A stretch of 64,000 nt of DNA, taken from assembly GCA_030522415.1 (NCBI GenBank), contig CM060112.1:9624001-9688000 (forward strand), read 5' to 3'. This document shows positions 40,401-51,600 of the stretch, in pieces. The notes under the pieces were generated by a model. That model was not told the DNA's origin and searched no databases. It saw only the letters and a program-made list of their open reading frames with translations. The number at the start of each line of letters is the position of its first letter. The first letter of the stretch is position 1. The DNA is from Channallabes apus (taxonomy: Eukaryota; Chordata; Actinopteri; Siluriformes; Clariidae). The translations under genes were made by a program, and so were the position numbers.

Positions 40401-43400
40401 TTCAATGCACGATAAATTGCGCTGCAATATGATTATTCTGGGTTCTCTGGAAGATGAATTGCTTTTGACTATCTGGCAACACTGCTGCTCTTAGTGCTGT
40501 GCTTAAAGAGACCATACAGACATACACAGAGTGAAAACCCAATTATTTAAAAATGCAGCTACTGTACTGTATAGTACATTTTAAACATTGTAATTCAACT
40601 GTACTTTTTTAGTACTGGTATACCATGCAAAACTACATAATATTGTATATACTGTATAACTTTAAGGTCTGATGTTAAGAGGATGTTTGTTTGTTTGTTT
40701 GTTTTGTTAATGAAAGGTTTACAGGTAATTTTGCCAGACTACCTCAGACATACCTTTGTCCAGGCAGCACTTGGCTACATTGCCTGCAATGGAGAAGGTG
40801 ACTTTGTGTGCCGGGACAGTGATTGCTGGTGCAAGTGTGAGCCAAAGTATCCAGAATGTAATTGCCCCTACATGGATATTCAAGCCATGCAAGAGAGCCT
40901 TCTTCGAATCTCTGAATCCTGGGAATTCCTTTACAGAGAATTCAAGGAATCAGGTATGTACTGCATGCGTATGGATTTAATCAAATAAGAATTCGCAAAC
41001 CCTATAGTCTTTGTGAATCTTTGAGTGCAGTTTTTTTGTTTTTTTTTACAGAATGTATAACTAAATGAAAGTGTGGGAAGGCTCAGACAGAAATTGTTTT
41101 AATACCTATGTTGTAAATGTGTTCTTCTCTGAGTGATAGCAAAGACATTCAGTGTTTTGCACATCAGTTAACATGAAATGCTGGGAGTGTCTCCGTAGAA
41201 AATGTGTTGGCAACTTACTTCACCAAACTGTACCTGTCTTGGAGAAAGAAAGAAAAAAAACTTTCCCCTTAACTCCACCAGATGAGTTCAAGGCATTCCT
41301 GACGAGGCTGCCTCAGAACTTCTACCTCAACACCTCTGCTATTCACCACTTATGGCTGCTGGATGGCATGTTTCAGCGGCGCTATGAAATGCTAGAAAGC
41401 AGCATGAAAGGTCTGTTCAAGAGGGCCCAGCGTGTTGTGTATAAGCTCTTCAGTCTGAGCAAGAGGTGTCAAAAGCCGCCGCTCATCAACTTACCACGTG
41501 AATGGTGAGCACAAATGCCTTGTTATCTTCTCATTGAGACATTGTGGATTTGACTAAAAGCTAATTCAAGAATGGGACTCTGTAAGGAATTACTAACAGC
41601 GAATTAGGGGGCAGCTTGAGAACATCAGCTGAGTAAGCACATTTAATGCCAACAACAGCTTTTGATATGTCAAACATCTGTCCCTTTAATTAAATTAATC
41701 TGTTTCTGTTTTAGTGCAAAGATTCAATTTGTTATAAAAGTTGGAGTATAAACAATTAGAATAAGTATACGGTAAAGTAAACTTTCAGGAACTTGTACTG
41801 CAACCCAGGTTAAAAAAACTGCATAAAAAGAAGTCAGAAAAAAATTACTTACATGTAACATTTGTGCCTGCTTTACACATATCTAAAACATACGATTTGG
41901 AAAAAATAAAAATGCCAGCTCCAGCTGAACAAAATTAAGTTTAAGACTTTGAAGAAGCACAATACTGAGTAGGCAACCAAACAAAGCAAAAAAGAAATAG
42001 CAGAAGAGAATTAAATTAATGGTTAACAATGCATAAAAGAATAAAAAGTCAGTGTAACATCAATACTTTTTATTTGTCATGTGCTATTCAACATCTATGG
42101 CTGCATCAAACCTATTCTGATCTCGACCATTCATACCATCTAACACATGTTCCATAAACATATGGACACATGGGCATGGCCAAAAAAAGCTGCCCATTAA
42201 TATCTCATTAACCATCTTTAGCTTTAATTATGGTACACATTCTCCATACCATTGTTTCAACAACCTTATACAACATCATAACATTCATTTTCATCCAGAG
42301 TTGCATTATTTTTTGCTTGAGATCTTGTATCAACGATGAGATAGAGGAAGCAGTCGAAAGACTTTCAGTGGGGTTAAGGTCAGGACTCTGTGGTGGCCAA
42401 TTCATGTGTGAAAATGATGCCTCATGCTCCCAGAACCAATTTTTCACAATTTAAGACTGATGAAACTTGTCATTGTCTTCTGAATGCTTGTGCCATAAGG
42501 GAAGAAAAACTCCATAAATTGAACAACCTGGTCATTCAGTACAGTTAGTCAGCTGACTTCATTTTATTGCCAAATATCATTTCTAAGCCTAGACCTGATC
42601 AACTGAAGCAACCCCAGATACCCGTAACACTGTGTCCAGAGGCTTGTACAGTGGGCACTATGCACCGCTTCATGCGCTTTCCTTTGCACTGGAATAGGGT
42701 CAATCTGGACTACTATCAGATTATATGACCTTTTTCCAAAGCTTTCTATTTCCACTCTTTACACTTTGGATATTTATACCTTTTTGCTAACAAGTGGTTT
42801 TTCCTGTGATCACACAGCCATATTTAGTCCACATTCTGTGATTTTAGGTCACATTTTAAATGAGAAAAAGCTATATTTTTTATTTCTATTATTATTTCTG
42901 CTGTTAAACATTTTATGATTAAGACTTGAAACTTCAATTAGATCCAAAACAGTGGATCTAATTGAACCTTTAAACAAAAATTTTAAACAATGCAGCAGCA
43001 AAATGTTCTTTAAATTTTTGGAACAGCAATTAAAACTCAATTAAAACCACACATTCAGATGTGAAATCGTACAGAAGAACAAAACAGTAACCCACTAATT
43101 TTATCAAACAATCAACAAGAATAAAAATGATTTAAATATAATGAGCTCACTAGTGCTGTTTACGATTGAAAACAAAATTCATCATTCTTTCTTTCTGCGC
43201 AAAGAGGACAATGACCTGATCATACCTCGGCTTGAATAAATCCAGCAGCATGTCCTTTTATTTCAGAAAGTGTTGATCTTTGGGGAATCTCGCCCACCAC
43301 AGTCTCTAAAGTTTAATAAATCCAGAAACAGATCCATAGGATTTTCTCATTCAGCCATCAACACACACAAAGTCAAAACATAGCTCACTAACTATAAAAC

Positions 43401-46400
43401 TCCTACGTGCTGTTTGTAATATTGTGGTAACTCAGTCTAGGTGTTAAATAAATTGCCTTTTGATGCAAAATAAACTGGGCGTTTCTGGTGCAGGTTTAGT
43501 GAACTTCCAATCTAACAAATAAATACTCCCACACTGAAAAAAATATAGCACTGGCTCAACTTAAAAAAAATGTAAGTAATCTGTCATACCTAATATTTTA
43601 GCATTGACGTAATGTAAATAAACCATTTACCATAACTTAACATTTTTAAGTTCAGGTAAACTAACTTCTGAATGTGAAACAAACCAAATATTTAAAGTTG
43701 TTCTAAATCTAAATAAATGAGTTGGGTATATTAATGTAAATATTCTACTAAATCTAACCTGAAATTATAAACTTGATATAAACCACTTTTGAATGTTTGA
43801 GCAAATTACTTTTTTAAAGTTGCATCAAATAAAGATTTAAGGCATTCATAATTTAAATATAAAAGCATAAAAAACTTAATTACATATTGATTTACACTCA
43901 AAACACATTTCTTTATATAAACATTATTTATTGTGGAATGAACATATTTTCATCCAAAATGTTAACATTGATTTTTTTTCTTCAAAATGTATAAACACCA
44001 ACAGTCATTCAACACTGCTAACTGTATTTGAAATTTTCAGATGAAACTGCATTTGAAGATGTCTGCATTTATCCACAAATTTAATTTTGCAATGGGTACA
44101 TTTTGTCCTTGTCAAACCTGCTGAAGAAGAACCAAACTAAATACTCTGCGACTAAAATAAATTACTCCATAAAATTACAAATAGTAACACTCAACTTTGC
44201 AACATACATTTATTAATTGGACTGAAAAGAAAATTAGAAAATGTTCCTAAAACAAAATCAGCAGAGGTCTCCTTTTCAAAATGGTCAAAGTAAAATGACT
44301 AATCAAAAATAATAAAGGTAGAGCACTATTTCAATAAGAATGATCAGTTCCATAACTTTCAACCGTCGGTGGGGAGGGTCCTGACCATTTCTTGGTCTGT
44401 AAAAAAAAAAATTCAGTACTAATACCATCGCTCTCCAGTTTTTCAGTCTCCAAACATGAGGCAAAACAACATGGAACATTCATGTGCGACTGATGGAAAC
44501 TCAATAAGTCACAATCCCGATTTCTTGTGGTGGCTGAAGACAGTCCTCTTCCAACCTGAGGACAAACAGGGCCATCGTGCACCTCAAGTTCTGCCTGAGC
44601 TTCATCTTTCTGAACAACCTAATAAAAGAAAGGACATTTGTTAGACAAGTTGCTCTATTTGGCAAAACAGTGTCTGATGTATGCATGTAAAAATCACTTA
44701 ATGCTCCCTATGAGTGCAAAAAAACACCTAGGATTATGGAGCATCATGATAAATGTAATTAGCTCAATGAATAGGCAAAAACAACTGACATACATATACA
44801 CACACATTATGTATTAATGATAAAGTTTATCATTTTAAGTATTAATATAAACTTGAGTAACATCCACTTCTTAATTCATAAGGTTTAATATGATGTTGGT
44901 CTTTTGCAGCCATAACAGCTTCAGCTCTTCTATGAATTCTTTCCACAAGGTTTAGGAGAATGTATGTAACTAATGTTAATACATAAATGATAAAAAAAAG
45001 GTTGTAAAGGTTGATAATGCCACTGATCATATTTGTGAATATGAAGGGGCAGATGTAGTTGTGTGGTTTTTGGATGTTGGTATACTGATTGGAAGCTCAC
45101 AGGTTCAAAGCCCAGCACCACCAAGCTGCCACCTGTATCTTTAAATAAGGCTAAGTTATCAATTCAGTAACATTTTTCAGTCCTAAGGTTGAAATGCTTC
45201 ATGAACAAACGCTTACCAGTGCTTAATCAGCTTAATCAGTTGGTCCACATCTTCCACTCAAATACACCATGAGACATTTCAGGAGATACTCTCTTCATAC
45301 ATTCACCTCCAGGCTCTGGGAATGTAAATACAAACATAGATGAAGTTGGTTATTTTAGGCTTGTAAAGCGTGATAAAATGAACATGGCAGACATTGAAAC
45401 CTGTATTCAGACAGCATACACTAACCTGTGAACAAGTTAAACTAAAGAGTTTTATTCTGCTAGTTATGTTTTAATTTAGTGCATCACAGCCAACTTGATG
45501 TGGATGCCTTGCTCAGGTCCTGTGGCTTCTATTCACAATATTTTCATTTGACACCAAGCTAATTTCTGCTTTTTTTGAGCAAGTACATACCAGATCAAGA
45601 ACTTGAAGATGAAGATTATATCTCTGGTCTTCTCTCTGACGGTTCCTCCCTTGTTTTTGATGATCTCAATTAGTTTGTAGTGTTGCTTGTCCAAGGAAAC
45701 CAGTAATCTTGCTTGAAGTGGAGCAGTTGTAATTCTCAGAAACTCATTACTGATCTTAAAAATAAATAAATAAAATTGGACTAGCTCACGTTCTTATGTT
45801 AGCAAATCTTAATTACAGTATGTATAGAAAGTATAGAAAGCAGTATGGGTAAAATAATGCCCTTTCAGAAAAGCTAACAGACCTGTAAACACAAAAGTGC
45901 ATTAAGAGTTCATGTTTACTTTTAAAGTTATTTCATGACATTGTAATGGCTAAAATGTACTTGATGTAACGTTAAATCAACATGTCAAATTTCTGCCAAT
46001 ATTTATATACTGATAACGTTAAAAACATGCCATACAGTGTCACCAGTATGTCAGGAACATGTGCTAATGACCCGTTTCATACGAGGGAATATAGTTTTAG
46101 TGATATTAAATTACTTACACATTAGCAAGTCCAGAAGGTTTTAAACATAACTATAAATACACTACAAACAGCACTCAGTTAAAATTGGCTTGTTCTACAT
46201 TTTGGTCACTTTCCTTTAAATTTTTACATCGTTAATCAACAGTACTTAAATATAATTAATTTCATGTTATTCGTCACAGCTGACTTAGTGTAGAAACTCC
46301 GGTGTTTTTGAAAATAACCGCGTTAGTTAGCTAATGCTAACGTAGGTAATATAGGTGTTTTTAGCTACAGTAGCAAACACGGACACAAAACTCAATCTAC

Positions 46401-48638
46401 AAAGTAGTTGTTCCTGACATAAATCATGAATTTGCTCATAGAAGAGAAACATTTAACATAGAAATGACATGAGTTTGCTTTCTTACCTGGTTTAAAGGAG
46501 TTTTCTTTGAGAAAATATGGTTTCTACCATCAGAAAGTGATTCAGTCCGTGATAATGCTGCGTCATGAGGCCATGTGACACGGCGAACGTTTGGTTTGAA
46601 GCAGAAATGTCCTTTGAGTGAATGTAATAGATTTAAGTTTAACCAGGGGCTTTAACTAACAGTAACTGAAATACAGGTTCTGATATCCTTCTTTACTTGT
46701 TTCAACGTCATGCTCCGGTTTGAGGCGGAAATAAAATTATACCGGCAAAACTACAGTTTAATGACTGCGCATGCGCAAATCACACTCAACCTAATAAAAG
46801 TGCCTTGATCAAAATGAAATATTTCACTTTGGTTCCCTGCTGTCAATAGCAATATACTAAAGTTAAAAAAAAAAAAGATTCACCCATAAGCATAAATTAG
46901 ACACCTTAGTTTAAAAGAGCCAATTAATATTTTTTTTAACTAATGGAATGGGAAAAAAACACATGAAACGGACGACAGCTAGGTTTAATTTTTTCAGTGC
47001 ACTAACAATAAGTCAAAATCTGATTTTAGATTTAGTTAGTAATTCATGGCTTCATTTAGTTATATGGCAAAGGAAATAAAGTTGGAAATAAAATTTGGAA
47101 TTACTCAGAGAAAGTTTCTAGTTTTTGGTAACTAAGGCAGAAAAGAAAAAACTAATTTCAACTCACTTTCCTGGCCTAAAAATACACTTCATTTCTTCAT
47201 ATTGTACTTTGAAAGAGCCAGGCATTTTTGTATTTTTAATGTAGTCTTGAGGAATAGTTCTCCAGGATTCCTGAAGGACTTTTCTGGCTCTCATTTGTGG
47301 CAAGTTTTTCTCTCATTTTCAATCCATTTCCTGTACCTGACCAGTTTCAGAGGATTTCTTTTTAGTTTGGCTTTTAAGCCATACAATGACTTATGAATAA
47401 TTCAAGCATGAAAAATCTAACTTAAGACATGAACCAGTGAGAAACAGGTGCAGATGATGACAGATGATCAGGCCGGTGATTAGTCTACTGGTGGTGAATT
47501 CTGAGTGGTTGGAACAGATGAAAGGGGAAATGAGGTTGCTGCTCTGTTTGTTATATAAACAATGAATTTTTGAATTGTTTTAAGCACTTTGCAGTCTGTC
47601 ACAGTTTAATATTTGTTCCCATTTCTTTAATTTTATATATATTATTAGAAATGATGAGTGGCTGAAGACTTTTACACTGCACTGTACTTTCTTTTGTCTT
47701 TTTAAGGCCACTTATGGTCATAATGTTTCTTCCCCATCGACATATTCCCTATTCTAATATTTTTATAGTGTTCGACAGATTTTCCAGACTGGGTCACTGC
47801 ACCCACTGCATCACCACCAACACCTACAGTGCCAACTTTTGCTGTAATAACAAAAATGGCCAATTGTAAATAAGTACTTGATCATCAGGTTTCTAACAAC
47901 CATTTATAAATCCACTGTTATAGTTCCAGTCAGGCCATGCTCTGTTTTGCATACATAAAAGGGTGAGTCAAAAAGTATCCACATTCCAGTTATATTTAAA
48001 CTTCTGTCTTATCAGCGCTTTCCTTTCAAGGCTACTGTCTCCCCAGTCACTGCTGTGCAGGTGCAAATGTGTTAGATCAGTTCATCTGTAACTGCGGTTC
48101 GAGCGGGCAGTGAATTTTTTTTTTTGTGGACTAAGGGTGTACACTGTTGCCACTGTTTATCGAAGACTTTGTGGGCAGTATGGAGAAGGTATTTGGATAT
48201 CTGCAAATGAAATTTGGATTGATATCCTAAGCATATTGAGTTTCTTAAAGAGAATCATTATTGGTGACAAGGCGTGGATCCATCACTACGAGCCATTGTT
48301 GTAATGATTTATCCGACCGTATCAGATTTTCCTACCCATATAAATTAATGGGTAATTTTCAATTGAACTGCATTAATTAAAAAAAAAAATCCTACATCAC
48401 TTCTGGGTAGCACAGTTTATGAAGTGCATCGTATGTAGCACAGTTGGTTGAAATGCATAATAAAAAAATCACGCTGTTGTACTGGAGGATATGGAGGTAT
48501 ACATCTCAGTCTGGTTGTTTGTTAGATGTTTGCTAAAGAGCTGCACTGTGAAATGAAAAAAAAAAATCAAGTTAAAATGACTAAGTAAAATGGAATTTTC
48601 CAAAGCCTAGTAAAAAAAAAAAAAATAAAAAAAATAAA

Positions 48639-48678
<40 letters not shown>

Positions 48679-51600
48679 TTTAATTTATTTATTTTTTTTT
48701 TTTTTTATGAGATACTGGTGGTACGTTTATGTTTTTAACTTTTTAACTAATCTCTCCAAAACCGGTAGCAGTTTGATATTGTAGCGTTTTTCAACGCTAG
48801 CAGGGATCTTGGAGGACGAGTGAGCTTGGTGGCTACCCAATGTAATGACTGGGAGTATTTTATTAACTCAGCACAAGCATAAATACACAGGTCAAACACA
48901 CATACCACATGCTTAAACATGGCCGAAGCCGCTAATCTAAAACCAATATATAGATTAGCTTAGATATATAATATATATATATTAGCAATATATAGATAAA
49001 CACAATGCTGGCCCAAAGCCGGCGGTCACCAGCCCCGCCCACGCCACACTGCCCCCACCCGAGCTGTGACCGTCCCTGGTCACCCCTAATTCTTCAGTCT
49101 CTGAGACGTGCAGGCGGTGGGCGCTGGCGCTGTGAACGCCGGAGCCCTGCTGTAGACAAAACGTGAACATTAGCCTGAGGCGGTCGGGCCTCTGCCGCAG
49201 TTGCCGTCTCACCAGCATGTGGCTGGTAGGGGGCGAGACGGTCTCGGTGAAGCACAATCATCCGCGCTCGCCCCGCCAGCCGCACCCTGTAGACGACATC
49301 CGAAAGCCGAACGATCATCATGCAGGGTCCCACCCAGTGGGACATCAGTTTGGGTGATAGCCCTCTCTTCCTTCTCGGGGAATAAACCCATACCTGCTCT
49401 CCCGGCTCAAAGTCTCGCCCCCGGCTATGAGTGTCATAAACCCGGCGCTGCTTAACACCGGCGTCCGCCAAGTGTTTGCGCGCTAACTCGTGAACACGGA
49501 ACAGTTTTTCTTTCAAAGAACAAAAATAATCCAACCCCGGTTCCGTGGGTAAGTCCGATTGTGGAGGTGGTCCAAAAACAAGGTCCACTGGAGTGCGCAG
49601 CTCGCGGCCAAACATGAGAACAGCTGGCATTAGCTGCAATGACTCCTGTACTGCTGTGCGATATGCCCAAAGCACGAGAGGCAAATGTTCGTCCCAATCG
49701 CGTTGCCGATCGCTGGGTAGGGCCCTTCTTTGCTGTGCACGAGTCGCATCTGTGGACAAAGAGTTCGCTATCAGTATGACAACCTGGCCAGTAGAAACGG
49801 GCGCGCAACCGCCGCAAAGTTTTTGTCACACTGAAGTGTCCCGAACCCGTATGCCCGTGAACCAACCCCAACACGCACGCCCTCAAAGTCCTCGGTACCA
49901 GAAGCTGAAAATACTCGCCAGCGCCACACGGCCGCTCCCAGCGGCGGTAGAGTAACCCTTCCCGCAATGCTAGGCGGGTAAACTGCGAGTGGAGAGCCTT
50001 TGCCTCTAGTCCCAGATGAGCGATTGCGGTATAATCCGGTCTCAGGCCCGCTTTAACCCAACCCAGTACTTGCTGCAGAACCGGATCACCCTCCTGCTCG
50101 GCTGCGAGTTGATCATTGTCCAGCTGTGGCACAGTGGGAGGTGCCCTAGACGAGGCAGTGACTCAGCTGCATGCCGGAACGGTCGGCTGATCACCCCCGG
50201 GGGTTCCGGAAGATTGAACGGGAGGGATGTTGTGCATCAGTGGTTCCGGGGGTTGGCCCTCGTCGCAACCGCGCTCCTCGATCCGCTCGCAGTACCGACA
50301 ACGCGCTTCGCTGCATGGCCGGCGAGATAACGCTTCGGCGTTAGCGTGTAGCTTCCCGGCTCGGTGTTCGATAGTGAAGCTATAGTCCTGTAATCGCTCC
50401 AGCCAACGCGCTAACTGCCCCTCGGATTCTTTGAAACTAAGCAGCCACACTAGCGAAGCGTGATCAGTCCGCAGCAGGAAGGTTTGCCTGTATAAGTACG
50501 GCCGGAAATGTTTGAACGCCGCGACGACAGCTAACAGCTCGTGCCGCGTGACGCAATAATTCCGCTCGGGTCCAGCTCGGCTGAAATACGTGACAACCCG
50601 CTCTTGGCCACCGGAAACCTGAGACAGTACGGCCCCCAGCCCTACATCGCTCGCGTCTGTGTCAAGGATGAACGCGCGCGCTGCATCCGGATAGCCGAGG
50701 ACGGGACACGTGACCAAAGCTTCGCGCAACCGAGCGAACGCGCGCGCATGTACAACCTCCCAGCGTAACGGCTGGTTCTTTTTAGTCAACCCATGCAACG
50801 GACTTGCGACGGTGGCGAAGTCTTTCACAAACCGGCGGTAGCACACAATCCATGTAAATCCCAGCGCGTTGTCCCACACGTCCCGAACGGAAGTCGACGC
50901 CGCCAGTTGGGGAAACGGAAACGGCCGTGGGAGGTGGCTTCCCCTCGCTGTGGCTTCCCCTCGCTGCCTCCCCGACCTAGTTTAACGGCTGCTGGGGTAT
51001 GTTTTCCTCGCGCCGCGGGGCGTTAGAGCCGTAGTCCTGCGGTCCCGGGCCTCGGCGTCGTCGCGGAAGTTCGGCGTCTTGCTCGTAGCCTGGCTGTGAT
51101 GGGTAGCCCTGTCAAGTTTGCCTCCCGAGCGCCCCCTAGCGGCGTGAGGTAGCTCGGCTCTTTCGCCGCCATGCCCGGCCATGATGGGTTCAGCACGCTC
51201 TGCCTCACGGAGTGCCTCGGCCAGAGAACCGGGTGCCGCCAACCTGACGTGTTCGCGGAGCTGCAGCGATCGGAGCCCCCGGAGGAATGCACGACGAGCT
51301 AGCCCTTCCTGCTGATCGTGCTCGAATTCAGGGTAGCACTGCCGCGCGAGGCATCGCGTGTCCATCGCAAACGCGCCCAGTGGCTCTGAAGCGCGCCACT
51401 CGCGGACCGCGAGCTCTTCGCCAGCCGCTTCTCTGCGGTCACCCGCGCCGAACTGGAAGTGGAGCGATTCCCGCAGCTTCGCCCAATCCTTCCGCTCCTC
51501 GGCCCGGAGGTCCTCGAGCACCCAGAGTGCGTCGCCCTCAAGCGAGAGTGCTACGCGGACCGAGAGTGAGACCGCGATTTCCGCTGGGGACCAGCCCACG

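Larger units (their letters stand above)
35691..40716 (+). other. brinp3: brinp3 intron 4 (5.0 kb)
   Basis: This is a GT-AG intron (gtactg donor; acceptor gttaatgaaag). It contains two SINEs, a LINE and a decayed repeat, listed separately. Region 38710-40070 is AT-rich with nothing I can name. Confidence 0.8.

Noticed and set aside
43532..46999. Target-site duplication for the gene-bearing repeat
   Set aside because: The bases outside CACTGAAAA on the left and CAGTG on the right do not match over 4-8 bp, so the boundary is left as tentative.
48230..48304. Possible intact mariner transposase
   Set aside because: Only the GDE-box piece is present, with Glu changed to Lys and an immediate stop.
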